From: Gammaproteobacteria bacterium HGW-Gammaproteobacteria-15
Lineage (GTDB): Bacteria > Pseudomonadota > Gammaproteobacteria > Enterobacterales > Alteromonadaceae
Length of the DNA: 64,000 nt
Direction: 5' to 3'
Assembly (NCBI GenBank): GCA_002840125.1
Contig: PGZF01000001.1
Coordinates: 997,237 to 1,061,236, forward strand
The translations under genes and the position numbers were made by a program. The notes below the pieces were generated by a model. That model did no database searches. It was not told the origin of the DNA and saw only the letters and a program-made list of their open reading frames with translations. Shown in pieces: positions 9,411 to 17,641 of this stretch (the first letter of the stretch is position 1; each line of letters begins with the position of its first letter).

Positions 9411-9737
9411 ATGAATACAAAAGCAGGATTAACAGGCTTCGCATGTTTGATGCTAACAGCCTGTAGCACAATACATTTTGATCGAAATACCGCTTCGACA
9501 GCAGAACTTAAAACTTACCAGCAATGGCATCACAATTTTGTTTTTGCTTTGTATGAAGGCAGTAAACCAGTAAATTTGGTCGAGATTTGTCCGCAAAACA
9601 GCTGGCAATCAGTTAAAACAGAGGTGTCTTTCCTCAATGCTTTAGCAACAATACCAGCGAATTATTTCGCTCCAATCTGGTATCCGCAAACCGTAGATAT
9701 CAGTTGCATTGCAGTTACAAACACTAGCTCAAATTAA
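9411..9737 (+). CDS. Second, diverged Bor-like lipoprotein
   Basis: A 108-residue predicted lipoprotein with lipobox LTAC (Cys18). The body shares the arrangement of its upstream neighbour: a VNLVEICP segment matching the neighbour's VDVNTIC, a VKTEVSFLNALAT segment in place of QQTFTDGLLAV, and a Cys near the end. It looks like an old tandem duplicate. An open frame extends back to 9348 inside the neighbour, but the ATG at 9411 with GGGAG upstream gives a clean signal peptide. The 13-nt gap implies cotranscription. Confidence 0.75.
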   Translation: MNTKAGLTGFACLMLTACSTIHFDRNTASTAELKTYQQWHHNFVFALYEGSKPVNLVEICPQNSWQSVKTEVSFLNALATIPANYFAPIWYPQTVDISCIAVTNTSSN

Positions 9738-9766
9738 ATTGTCGCCTTGATTATCAGGTTTACGTT

Positions 9767-9814
9767 AAACAACAAGCTTTTCTTCGTCACACGTTGGAAA
9801 GCCTGTTGTTTTTT
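9767..9814 (+). terminator. Terminator after the Bor-like gene pair
   Basis: AACAACA-A-GCTTT (9768-9780) pairs with AAAGC-C-TGTTGTT (9798-9810), 12 base pairs with one mismatch and a 17-nt loop. TTTTTT follows (9809-9814). It separates the lipoprotein genes from convergent rluB. Confidence 0.7.
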
Positions 9815-9826
9815 GGTGTTTATAGG

Positions 9827-10837
9827 TTAACCCCGGCCTTCGCGACTGGGCTTTTTACCGTTAGGCTGACGTTGTGGCTTGCCCTTCGGCGCTGCCGGGC
9901 CTCTGCGCCCTGCTGGTTTCTGGCCATCAGGTTTTGCTGGTCGAGCTTCGCTTGGTTTGCGCTCTTTGGGTGTGCGCTCCGGTGTTTTAGCGGCAATATC
10001 GTGTTTACGCACCGCGCGCTTCATGCTGGCCATACGGCGACGGCGCTCGTCGCGGTCTTCCGGTTTTACTAAGGTGGCTACTTCCGGTGCTAAGCTAACT
10101 AACTTACGCAGGTAATTCACATCTTCCAGCGGGTATTCGGCATAGCCACCAGCCGGTAAGTGTTTTGGCAGCAGTAAATCGCCATAGCGTACCCGAATAA
10201 GCCGGCTGACTACCGCGCCCTGCGATTCCCACATCCGGCGCACTTCACGGTTGCGGCCTTCGGTTAATACCACATGGAACCAACGGTTAATGCCTTCACC
10301 TGGCAGCGCTTTGATTTTTTTGAAGTTGGCTTTGCCGTCTTCCAGCTCAACGCCGGTGCGCAAGCGCTGGATCATGGCATCGTTAACATCGCCAAATACC
10401 CGTACCGCGTATTCACGCTCTACTTCAAACTTGGGGTGCATCAGGCGGTTGGCCAGCTCACCGTCGGTGGTAAACAGCAATAAGCCTGAGGTATTAATAT
10501 CGAGACGGCCAATGGCTATCCAGCGCGCGCCTTTAATATTCGGCAGGCGCGAGAATACCGTGGGCCGGCCTTCCGGATCGGTACGCGAACAAATTTCACC
10601 TTCCGGTTTGTGGTACGCCAGCACGCGGCAAATTTGCTCGGCTTCACTGGCAATTTGTACCGGGTGGCCATCTACCCGCACTTGTTGCGTTGGGCTGATG
10701 CGGTCACCTAAGGTTGCTGGCTTACCATCTACTGTTACGCGGCCACCGCTTATCCACTCTTCCATTTCACGGCGCGAACCTACGCCTGCGCGGGCTAATA
10801 CTTTTTGTAGCTTTTCACTTGCGGCTTTTTCACTCAT
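9827..10837 (-). CDS. rluB: 23S rRNA pseudouridine(2605) synthase
   Basis: Makes pseudouridine 2605 in 23S rRNA. The 336-residue protein has an N-terminal S4 RNA-binding domain ([17 protein letters not shown]), the RsuA-type catalytic segment [17 protein letters not shown] with the essential Asp (about residue 112), and a long basic Lys/Arg/Pro tail (about 245-336) typical of RluB. The start codon overlaps the scpB stop by one base (TAATG), so translation is coupled. The scpA-scpB-rluB order is common in bacteria that use Smc-ScpAB. Confidence 0.96.
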   Translation of the reverse strand: MSEKAASEKLQKVLARAGVGSRREMEEWISGGRVTVDGKPATLGDRISPTQQVRVDGHPVQIASEAEQICRVLAYHKPEGEICSRTDPEGRPTVFSRLPNIKGARWIAIGRLDINTSGLLLFTTDGELANRLMHPKFEVEREYAVRVFGDVNDAMIQRLRTGVELEDGKANFKKIKALPGEGINRWFHVVLTEGRNREVRRMWESQGAVVSRLIRVRYGDLLLPKHLPAGGYAEYPLEDVNYLRKLVSLAPEVATLVKPEDRDERRRRMASMKRAVRKHDIAAKTPERTPKERKPSEARPAKPDGQKPAGRRGPAAPKGKPQRQPNGKKPSREGRG

Positions 10838-11421
10838 TAGTGCAATTCTCCTGTCGTCACGACGGTGTCGGCCAGATCCAGGCTAATGGCCTGAAATTCT
10901 GGCAAAGGGGGTAATTGGTTTAAATGTTTTAAACCAAAGTAATCTAAAAATTCTTTCGTAGTGGCGTATAAACCCGGCCGGCCCGGTACTTCCTTATGGC
11001 CAACTACCTTCACCCAGTTGCGATCCAGTAAAGTGCGCATAATCTGGCTGCTTACCGACACACCACGGATATCTTCTATCTCACCGCGGGTTATCGGTTG
11101 GCGATAGGCAATCAATGCCAGAGTTTCCAGCACTGCGCGCGAATAACGCGGCGAGCGCTCTGGCCACAAGCGGGCTAAATAGTCACTCAGCTCTGGCCTG
11201 GTAATAAAACGATAGCCCGATGCCGTTTCGCTTAACGTAATACCACGCCCGGCGTAATCCTGCATCAGCCGCGCTAAGGTTTCGCTCAGGCGTTTTTTGC
11301 TAACATTAAAGCCATCGAGCACCGTGCTTTGCAAATCGTCACTGCTAAGTGGCTTGTCAGCAGCAAAAATAGCGGCTTCAACCAACTGCATTAACTGCAC
11401 ATCATTAATTTTGCCGGCCAT
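10837..11421 (-). CDS. scpB: Segregation and condensation protein B
   Basis: Kleisin-associated winged-helix subunit of the Smc-ScpAB chromosome condensin. The 194-residue protein shows the conserved [23 protein letters not shown] stretch split around two winged-helix domains, and [19 protein letters not shown] near the C-terminus. It overlaps scpA by one base upstream and rluB by one base downstream. Confidence 0.96.
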   Translation of the reverse strand: MAGKINDVQLMQLVEAAIFAADKPLSSDDLQSTVLDGFNVSKKRLSETLARLMQDYAGRGITLSETASGYRFITRPELSDYLARLWPERSPRYSRAVLETLALIAYRQPITRGEIEDIRGVSVSSQIMRTLLDRNWVKVVGHKEVPGRPGLYATTKEFLDYFGLKHLNQLPPLPEFQAISLDLADTVVTTGELH

Positions 11422-12263
11422 TATGCCTCACCTGCTTTAAGTTTGACATGAATTTGGCCGTAGGCTTCTACCTGAATAATTTCAACCAGCTTTTCTTTCG
11501 TTAGCTCCAGCATGGCTAAAAAGCTGACAACTACCCCTTCGCGGCCTTCTGTCACATCAAAACAGCTGGAAAACGCCAGATAACCATTATGTTGGCTAAG
11601 CAAATCCAGAATGCGGCTCATCCGTTCACGGGTAGATAAATGCTCGCGCTTAATATGATGATGCTGAAAATCCTTTGCCCGTTTTACAATGTCTTTAAGT
11701 GCCAATGTCAGCTCGGCTAAATCGACATCCGGTAAAATCAGCAGTGGTGCAAAGTTCTCCGCCAACGCAGCATTGGCATTAAAATGATCGCGCTCATCGC
11801 GTGGCAGGCTATCAAGCTCTGTCGCGGCCCGTTTAAATACCTCGTATTCCTGCAGGCGGCGGATAAGCTCGGCACGCGGGTCGGCTTCTTCATCTTCAAT
11901 CTGGCTATGTCTTGGCAGCAACAGGCGCGATTTAATCTCGGCCAGCATCGCCGCCATTACTAAATACTCTGCCGCCAGTTCAAAATTCATTCCCTGCATC
12001 AGGTCTATGTATTCCATATACTGCAGGGTAATTTCATTAACCGGTAAATCGACAATATCAAATTTGTGCTTACGAATTAAATACAGCAGAAAATCCAGCG
12101 GGCCTTCAAAGGCGTCGAGCAAAATTTCCAGCGCATCCGGCGGAATATATAAGTCCTCCGGCCGTTCCAGCACCGCTTCGCCGCGGACAAAAGCCAGCGG
12201 CAACGGCTGTTGAATGGTTAAGCTATCTGGTAAGAGTTCTGTCAAACTGGCATGCTCTGGCAA
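11421..12263 (-). CDS. scpA: Segregation and condensation protein A (kleisin)
   Basis: The kleisin that bridges the Smc heads. The 280-residue protein begins the conserved domain at about residue 47 (FEGPLDFLLYLIRKHKFDI), continues with the YLVMAAMLAEIKSRLLLP helix, and ends in a winged-helix that contacts the Smc head. The first 40 or so residues are a less conserved extension. Its presence implies an Smc-type rather than a MukBEF condensin. It starts 5 nt after yciO ends, in one leftward operon. Confidence 0.95.
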   Translation of the reverse strand: MPEHASLTELLPDSLTIQQPLPLAFVRGEAVLERPEDLYIPPDALEILLDAFEGPLDFLLYLIRKHKFDIVDLPVNEITLQYMEYIDLMQGMNFELAAEYLVMAAMLAEIKSRLLLPRHSQIEDEEADPRAELIRRLQEYEVFKRAATELDSLPRDERDHFNANAALAENFAPLLILPDVDLAELTLALKDIVKRAKDFQHHHIKREHLSTRERMSRILDLLSQHNGYLAFSSCFDVTEGREGVVVSFLAMLELTKEKLVEIIQVEAYGQIHVKLKAGEA

Positions 12264-12268
12264 CAGCG

Positions 12269-12889
12269 TTAGCGAAATGGCGTTGGATCGCCACGGCCTT
12301 CACGCAGTAGCACGGGCTCATCATCCGACAGATCAATAACCGTGGTCGGTGCTTCACCAATCACACCACCGTGCAGAATTAAATCGACTTGCTTTTCCAG
12401 CCTGGCGCGCATCTGTTCCGGATCGCTTTCAGCAAATTCTTCGCCCGGCAAAATTAAACTGGTGCTTAGTAAGGGTTCTCCCAGCTCTTCCAGTAATGCC
12501 TGGGCAATTTTATTTTCCGGAATACGTAGACCAATGGTTTTCTTTTTCTCGTTTAGCAAACGTTTTGGTACTTCTTTGGTGCCGCGCAAAATAAAGGTAT
12601 AAGCGCCGGGCGTATTGTTTTTAATTAAGCGAAAGGCGCTGTTTTCTACTTTGGCATACACGGATAACTCGGATAAATCGCGGCATAACAGCGTAAAGTT
12701 ATGATCAACGTTTACCTGCCGGATTTGTAAAATACGCTCCATAGCGTTTTTATCACCTACGTGACACCCCAGCGCATAGCCACTGTCGGTGGGATAAATA
12801 ACCACGCCGCCCTGACGAATAATTTGTACAGCTTGCTTTAACAAGCGAAGCTGCGGGGTTTCAGGGTGAATATGAAAAAATTGACTCAT
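12269..12889 (-). CDS. yciO: YciO, Sua5/YrdC-domain protein
   Basis: A 206-residue Sua5/YciO/YrdC-fold protein. The family relatives TsaC/Sua5 make threonylcarbamoyl-AMP for tRNA t6A; YciO itself has weak or uncertain activity. The nucleotide-binding fold is shown by GGVVIYPTDSGYALGC near residue 28, RQVNVDHNFTLLCRDL, and PGAYTFILRGTKEVP. It matches E. coli YciO in length and, as there, lies just after rnm beside trp. Confidence 0.93.
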   Translation of the reverse strand: MSQFFHIHPETPQLRLLKQAVQIIRQGGVVIYPTDSGYALGCHVGDKNAMERILQIRQVNVDHNFTLLCRDLSELSVYAKVENSAFRLIKNNTPGAYTFILRGTKEVPKRLLNEKKKTIGLRIPENKIAQALLEELGEPLLSTSLILPGEEFAESDPEQMRARLEKQVDLILHGGVIGEAPTTVIDLSDDEPVLLREGRGDPTPFR

Positions 12890-12918
12890 TGTTATTCTTC
12901 TTACAGTAAATTATTACG

Positions 12919-13776
12919 TTAGCCAGGCTGCGCAGTTGCGACTGTCAGTGGCCAGTTAGCCCAAACCGGAATGACATCGTCGGTTAAATATAGGTTTTTT
13001 CCAATGTCATTCCAAGTTGTTACCTGATGAAAATCCGAGCCGACCGATGCCGTTAAACCATGTAACTGACACAGGGCCCATAGTTCACGTTTTTGTACCG
13101 GCGTTTGCTGCGGCGAGATCACCTCTATCGCATCACCACCGGCAGCAGCGAAGTGCTCTGCCAGCCGTTTTACCCACTTGGTTGTCAGCTTATATTTCAG
13201 TGGGTGCGCCAGCACGGCCACACCGCCGGCATCGTGGATCCATTGGATGGCATCAGCTATCTCAACCCAGTTATTCGGCACATAACCAATTTTGCCGCGG
13301 CTTAAATACTTTTTAAATACGCCATCCATCGAGCTGGCTTTGCCGATACTCACCAGGTGACGGGCAAAGTGGGTACGGGTTAACGCCGCACCATTAGCCA
13401 GCTCAAGCACGGCTGGCAGCACATCAGGAATTTGGCTTTTTTCCAGCCGGCGCGCCATTTCCTCAGCTCGTACTAACCTGGCTTGTTGCTGGCTGGCTAA
13501 ACGCTGTAAAAACACCGGGCACTGCGGGTTGATATTTAAGCCAACGATATGAATTTCCAGTTGCTGCCAGGCGGTAGAAATTTCCACGCCGTTAATCAGT
13601 TGCAGCGCTAATTGCTGTTCTGTTATGGCTTGCTGTGCCGCGGCTAAACCGGCCACCGTATCATGATCGGTAATGGCCAGCGCATCCACGCCCTTCTCTG
13701 CAGCGCGCGCTACCAAATCAGCAGGCGATAACACGCCGTCAGAGCACAGGGTATGGCTGTGTAAATCAATTTTCAT
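12919..13776 (-). CDS. rnm: PHP-domain 5'-3' exoribonuclease (RNase AM)
   Basis: Metal-dependent PHP phosphoesterase (YciV) that in E. coli trims 5' ends of rRNAs and degrades short RNA. The 285-residue protein has the PHP ligands in order: DLHSHTLCSDG near the N-terminus, ITDHDTV, a Glu in NGVEISTAW, VAVLAHPLKY, and GSDFHQ near the end. Divergent from the small DUF6435 gene and the trp operon, the same neighbourhood as in E. coli. No terminator is seen before yciO, so it probably heads the leftward rnm-yciO-scpA-scpB-rluB unit. Confidence 0.94.
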   Translation of the reverse strand: MKIDLHSHTLCSDGVLSPADLVARAAEKGVDALAITDHDTVAGLAAAQQAITEQQLALQLINGVEISTAWQQLEIHIVGLNINPQCPVFLQRLASQQQARLVRAEEMARRLEKSQIPDVLPAVLELANGAALTRTHFARHLVSIGKASSMDGVFKKYLSRGKIGYVPNNWVEIADAIQWIHDAGGVAVLAHPLKYKLTTKWVKRLAEHFAAAGGDAIEVISPQQTPVQKRELWALCQLHGLTASVGSDFHQVTTWNDIGKNLYLTDDVIPVWANWPLTVATAQPG

Positions 13777-13895
13777 CAGTACCTCAACATAAGGCAGCTA
13801 TTGTCGCACAGCAGCGATATATCACAAAATAAACTGAACTTAGTTTGCAGGCTCAGCGTAAGCGGTAGCATCTTGTCAAATAAACGGAAAATATT

Positions 13896-14078
13896 ATGTT
13901 TGGCTGGCTAAAATCAGATCCGGTAAAAAAACTGCGTAAAGCTTATGATCTTAAGCTGGAGCAAGCGATGCATGCCCAGCGCAATGGCGATATGCGCTTG
14001 TATGCGGATTTAACTGCTGAAAGCGAAGACATTTGGCAGCAAATTGAACAACTGGAAAAACCTGCTGCTCACAGCTAA
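13896..14078 (+). CDS. Small DUF6435-type protein
   Basis: A 60-residue, mostly helical, highly charged protein, MFGWLKSDPVKKLRKAYDLK, with the conserved AMHAQRNGDMRLYADL and a C-terminal IWQQIEQLEK helix. These match the small DUF6435 family common in marine gammaproteobacteria. Function unknown. The ATG follows a TTGTCA-containing AT-rich promoter-like region. It ends before a GC-rich hairpin, so it is probably not part of the trp transcript. Confidence 0.82.
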   Translation: MFGWLKSDPVKKLRKAYDLKLEQAMHAQRNGDMRLYADLTAESEDIWQQIEQLEKPAAHS

Positions 14079-14102
14079 GCGCAAAATGTTGCGCACAAAA
14101 AT

Positions 14103-14131
14103 AGCGGCCGTCCGGCCGCTTATACGTTTTT
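14103..14131 (+). terminator. GC-rich hairpin between DUF6435 gene and trp promoter
   Basis: AGCGGCCG (14103-14110) and CGGCCGCT (14113-14120) form a near-perfect palindromic stem; TTTTT (14127-14131) follows after six bases. The tract is slightly displaced, so strength is uncertain. Confidence 0.6.
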
Positions 14132-14157
14132 AATTCCGGGTTATAACAAATAAGCAC

Positions 14158-14187
14158 TTGACGTCTGCTACCCTTTTGCGGTTTTAT
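14158..14187 (+). promoter_or_regulatory. Probable trp operon promoter
   Basis: TTGACG (14158-14163) and TTTTAT (14182-14187) are separated by 18 bp, ending 32 nt upstream of the trpL start codon. No CTAG-containing TrpR-like palindrome is visible around it, so attenuation may be the main control. Prediction from spacing and consensus only. Confidence 0.55.
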
Positions 14188-14219
14188 GTGTGGCATAACA
14201 AACGAGGTTACTAAAGCTA

Positions 14220-14285
14220 ATGCAATTTATCACAACCCTTAACCTGACTAACTGGTGGTGGCACATTCCCAACGGGCGTGTGTAG
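14220..14285 (+). CDS. trpL: trp leader peptide
   Basis: A 21-codon leader, MQFITTLNLTNWWWHIPNGRV, with three consecutive UGG codons (14253-14261). It senses charged tRNA-Trp: a ribosome stalled on the UGG codons shields the next RNA arm and lets the antiterminator form. GAGG at 14204-14207 is the likely ribosome site. The ATG itself lies within a 13-nt segment complementary to 14289-14301. Position, composition and the following terminator make the assignment secure. Confidence 0.95.
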   Translation: MQFITTLNLTNWWWHIPNGRV

Positions 14286-14341
14286 GCGTTGTATTAGCTT
14301 TAATTACCGAAGCCCGTTTCCACAAGAAGCGGGCTTTTTTT
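14262..14341 (+). promoter_or_regulatory. trp attenuator (mutually exclusive hairpins)
   Basis: Three alternative structures are readable. 1:2 hairpin: CACATTCCC (14262-14270) with GGGCGTGTG (14274-14282), directly after the Trp codons. 2:3 antiterminator: AACGGGC (14271-14277) with GCCCGTT (14312-14318). 3:4 terminator: AAGCCCGTTTC (14310-14320) with GAAGCGGGCTT (14326-14336), 11 bp with one G-U, followed by a T-run to 14341. Stalling at the Trp codons would block the first arm and favour 2:3. The logic matches the E. coli trp attenuator. Confidence 0.92.
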
Positions 14342-14420
14342 ATGTGCCTGCAAAACTGTGTGAACCGGCTAAATAAAAACTGTGGACCTGTATTGATGCC
14401 TTATAAGGAAAAAGTGAAAC

Positions 14421-16010
14421 ATGATTTTTAGCCATATCACCGATACGCCGGGCGACGTTGCCAGTATCGCTATGCAGCTGCCGTATCACAGCGATGCGCT
14501 GGCCTGCTATCAGTTGCTTACGGCCCAAAGCCCGTATTCGCTGCTATTAGAATCGGCCGAAATAGACAGTAAAGATAACTTAAAAAGCCTGCTGCTGATT
14601 GATGCGGCGCTGCGGATAGAATGCAATGACCAAACGGTAGTGATTAACGCCGTTAGCAACAATGGCGCCGTATTGCTGCCCTATCTGGCAGAAAAACTCA
14701 GCAAAGAAGCAGCTGTTACCCAGGCTAACGACGAGCTGACGATTACCTATCAGCGCCCGGCTTTATTACTGGAAGAAAGCGAGCGGCTGCTCTGTGCCAA
14801 CCCCTTTAGTGTGCTGCGCACCTTACAACGCGAGCTGAAGTGCCAAAGTGATGAGCCATTCGCGGTGTTTTTAGGCGGCGTAATCGGTTATGACATGGTG
14901 GCCACCGTTGAGCAGTTGCCCGAGGTGCCAACGGCAGAAAACCAGTGTCCGGATTATGTGTTTTATCTGGCTGAAACGCTGTTAGTGCTGGATCATCAAA
15001 GCGGCCACAGCCGGCTGGTGGGCAATGTATTTTGTGGCGAGCAAGCACCGGCTAACTGTTTTGCCATTGGTAAACGGCTGGAGCAATTAAAGCAGTTGCT
15101 GCAAGCGCCGGCTGTTGCGGCCACGGCAGCGGCAGTAGTACATGCTGAAGTGCAGGTTGATATCAGCGATGCCGACTTTATGGCGCAGGTAGAAAAGCTC
15201 AAACAACATATTGTCGCTGGTGATATTTTTCAGGTAGTGCCATCGCGCTGTTTTCGCCTGCCCTGCCCGGCACCACTGGCAGCCTACGCCCGGTTAAAGC
15301 TGCAAAACCCCAGCCCCTATATGTTTTACTTAAAAGATACGGCTTTTAGCTTGTTTGGCGCCTCTCCCGAATCAGCGCTTAAGTTTGATGCCAAAAGCCG
15401 CCAGGTAGAAATTTACCCTATCGCCGGTACGCGCCGGCGTGGTTTTAAAAACGACGGCAGCATAGACCGCGATCTGGACAGCCGCATTGAGCTGGAGCTT
15501 AGGCAGGATGAAAAAGAAAAGGCCGAGCATTTAATGCTGGTCGATTTAGCCCGTAACGACGTGGCGCGCATTAGTGTACCCGGCAGCCGTTACGTGAAAG
15601 AGTTGTTAAAAGTAGACCGTTACTCTTATGTGATGCACTTAGTCTCCCGCGTGGTCGGCACACTCAAACCGCAGCTGGATGCGCTGCATGCCTATCAGGC
15701 CTGCATGAATATGGGCACTTTAGTGGGCGCCCCCAAAGTAAAAGCCGCTGAGCTTATTCGTGGTGTCGAAGGCAAACGCCGTGGCAGCTATGGCGGCGCC
15801 GTTGGTTACCTGTCCGGTAACGGCGACTTTGACAGCTGCATTGTGATCCGCTCGGCCTATGTTGCCAATAACACGGCTTATATTCAGGCCGGCGCCGGGG
15901 TGGTGTTTGACTCTGTCGCCCGCGCAGAAGCCGATGAAACCCGCAGCAAAGCGCAGGCGGTAATTAACGCCATTATTTCTGCGCACAGTGCAACGCAAGC
16001 TAAGGAGTAA
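14421..16010 (+). CDS. trpE: Anthranilate synthase component I
   Basis: Converts chorismate and glutamine-derived ammonia to anthranilate, the first committed step to tryptophan. The 529-residue protein has the N-terminal feedback motif SPYSLLLESAEI (LLES binds tryptophan) and the C-terminal chorismate-binding domain with VPSRCFRLP, PIAGTRRRG, DLARNDVARIS and GAPKVKAAELI. First structural gene after the attenuator; trpG follows 3 nt after the stop. Feedback inhibition by Trp is inferred from the motif. Confidence 0.97.
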   Translation: MIFSHITDTPGDVASIAMQLPYHSDALACYQLLTAQSPYSLLLESAEIDSKDNLKSLLLIDAALRIECNDQTVVINAVSNNGAVLLPYLAEKLSKEAAVTQANDELTITYQRPALLLEESERLLCANPFSVLRTLQRELKCQSDEPFAVFLGGVIGYDMVATVEQLPEVPTAENQCPDYVFYLAETLLVLDHQSGHSRLVGNVFCGEQAPANCFAIGKRLEQLKQLLQAPAVAATAAAVVHAEVQVDISDADFMAQVEKLKQHIVAGDIFQVVPSRCFRLPCPAPLAAYARLKLQNPSPYMFYLKDTAFSLFGASPESALKFDAKSRQVEIYPIAGTRRRGFKNDGSIDRDLDSRIELELRQDEKEKAEHLMLVDLARNDVARISVPGSRYVKELLKVDRYSYVMHLVSRVVGTLKPQLDALHAYQACMNMGTLVGAPKVKAAELIRGVEGKRRGSYGGAVGYLSGNGDFDSCIVIRSAYVANNTAYIQAGAGVVFDSVARAEADETRSKAQAVINAIISAHSATQAKE

Positions 16011-16013
16011 CTG

Positions 16014-16598
16014 ATGGCCGTTATCTATTTACTCGACAATATCGACTCCTTTACCTACAACTTGGTCGATGAATTTGCCCAGCTGGGCTACGCGGTAAAG
16101 CTGTACCGCAACACCGTACCGGCAGACTATATTTACCGGCAAATGCAAAGCGAAACCGAAGCGGTACTACTGGTGCTGTCACCAGGCCCGGGTAGCCCCA
16201 GCCAAGCCGGCTCTATGCCGGCGCTGCTAAAACTGTGCGAAGCCAAATTTGCAGTACTGGGTATATGCTTAGGCCATCAGGCCATAGTGGAGCACTTTGG
16301 CGGTGTGGTCGGTCGCGCCGGTGAAACAGTGCATGGCAAAACTGCCGCAATAACCTTACATGAACATCCGTTGTTTGCCGGTTTACCCCGGCCATTTCCG
16401 GTAGCGCGCTATCACTCACTAATGGCCACCGAAATGCCCAACGCCCTAACCTTGCTGGCCAACGACAGGCACATTCCAATGGCGGTGATTAACGAGGATA
16501 AACGCATGCTGGGTTATCAATTTCACCCGGAGTCTATCTTAACCACCCTGGGTAAACCCTTGTTGAAAAACAGCATTGATTATTTATTGCGAGACTGA
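16014..16598 (+). CDS. trpG: Anthranilate synthase component II (glutamine amidotransferase)
   Basis: Supplies ammonia to TrpE. The 194-residue class I amidotransferase has the oxyanion segment SPGPGSP, the nucleophile Cys in GICLGHQAI, and the catalytic pair in QFHPESI. Unlike E. coli, it is not fused to trpD; TrpD is the separate next gene, starting 2 nt later. Could also serve p-aminobenzoate synthesis, but its operon position favours TrpG. Confidence 0.96.
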   Translation: MAVIYLLDNIDSFTYNLVDEFAQLGYAVKLYRNTVPADYIYRQMQSETEAVLLVLSPGPGSPSQAGSMPALLKLCEAKFAVLGICLGHQAIVEHFGGVVGRAGETVHGKTAAITLHEHPLFAGLPRPFPVARYHSLMATEMPNALTLLANDRHIPMAVINEDKRMLGYQFHPESILTTLGKPLLKNSIDYLLRD

Positions 16599-16600
16599 AG

Positions 16601-17641
16601 ATGACAGATGCGATATTAGCAACGGTACTTTCGACAGTACAACACAGCCTCAGCGGTCAGCCACTGAGCTTTGCCCAGGCCGAACAGTTTTTTACTGCCG
16701 TAGTAAAAGGCGAAGTTGAGCCGGTACATCTTACAGCGCTGTTAGTGGCGCTTAAAATGCGCGGCGAAACGGCCGATGAAATTGCCGGCGCCGCCAGTGC
16801 ATTACGTGCTGCAGCCACCGGGTTTCCGCAGTATGTTAGCGGCAGTATCGACTGCTGCGGCACCGGTGGCGATGGCAGCAATACCATTAATATTTCTACT
16901 ACCGCCGCCATTGTTGGTGCCGCCATGGGCTTAAAGGTGGTCAAGCACGGTAACCGCAGCGTGTCATCACGCTCAGGCTCAGCTGATTTGTTAGAGCAAC
17001 TGGGCGTGAATATTCACATGACACCACAGCAAGCGGCTGACACGCTTGAGCAAACTAACTGCAGCTTTTTATTTGCCCCGCTGTACCATGCAGGCATTAA
17101 GCACGCGATGCCGGTGCGCAATGCCCTGAAAAGCCGTACCCTGTTTAATCTGTTAGGCCCGCTGGTTAACCCTGCCGCGCCGGATTATCAGCTGCTGGGC
17201 GTATACGATCCGAAACTGTGCCGTGTTATGGCGCAGGCGCTGCAACAACTGGGCGTAAAACGCGCTTGGGTAGTACATGGCAGCGGCTGTGACGAAGTGG
17301 CGCTACATGGCACCACTTATGTTTGCGAGCTCAAAGACGGTGAGCTGACCGAATTTAGCCTGACACCGGATGATTTTGGCGTTGCACTTACGCCGCTATC
17401 TGCACTGGCAGGTGGCGAGCCGGCTGATAACGCGGCGGCAACACTGGCTATTTTGCAGGGTGAAGGCCAAAGCGCGCATAAAGCGGCAGTAGCAGTTAAC
17501 GTGGCAGCAATGTTGAAAATCGCCGGTATGGGCGATGATTTGAAAGTAAACACCCGGGCGGTGCTGGAGCTGTTAAGCAGCAATAAAGCCTTCAGCACTC
17601 TGTCGCAGTTTAAGCAACTTAGCCAAGGAGCCGACGCATGA
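16601..17641 (+). CDS. trpD: Anthranilate phosphoribosyltransferase
   Basis: Transfers phosphoribose from PRPP to anthranilate. The 346-residue protein shows the PRPP-binding glycine loop CCGTGGDGSNTINIS near residue 85, KHGNRSVSSRSGSADLLEQLG, and RTLFNLLGPLVNP. It overlaps the next gene by 4 nt (ATGA), so TrpCF translation is coupled. Confidence 0.97.
   Translation: MTDAILATVLSTVQHSLSGQPLSFAQAEQFFTAVVKGEVEPVHLTALLVALKMRGETADEIAGAASALRAAATGFPQYVSGSIDCCGTGGDGSNTINISTTAAIVGAAMGLKVVKHGNRSVSSRSGSADLLEQLGVNIHMTPQQAADTLEQTNCSFLFAPLYHAGIKHAMPVRNALKSRTLFNLLGPLVNPAAPDYQLLGVYDPKLCRVMAQALQQLGVKRAWVVHGSGCDEVALHGTTYVCELKDGELTEFSLTPDDFGVALTPLSALAGGEPADNAAATLAILQGEGQSAHKAAVAVNVAAMLKIAGMGDDLKVNTRAVLELLSSNKAFSTLSQFKQLSQGADA

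Noticed and set aside
10251-10886. 211-codon open frame on the plus strand opposite rluB and the scpB end
   Set aside because: Shadow of the real genes; composition is that of an antisense frame.
13831-13846. AAACT/AGTTT inverted repeat near the trp region as a TrpR operator
   Set aside because: It lacks the CTAG core, is upstream of a different gene and far from the trp promoter.
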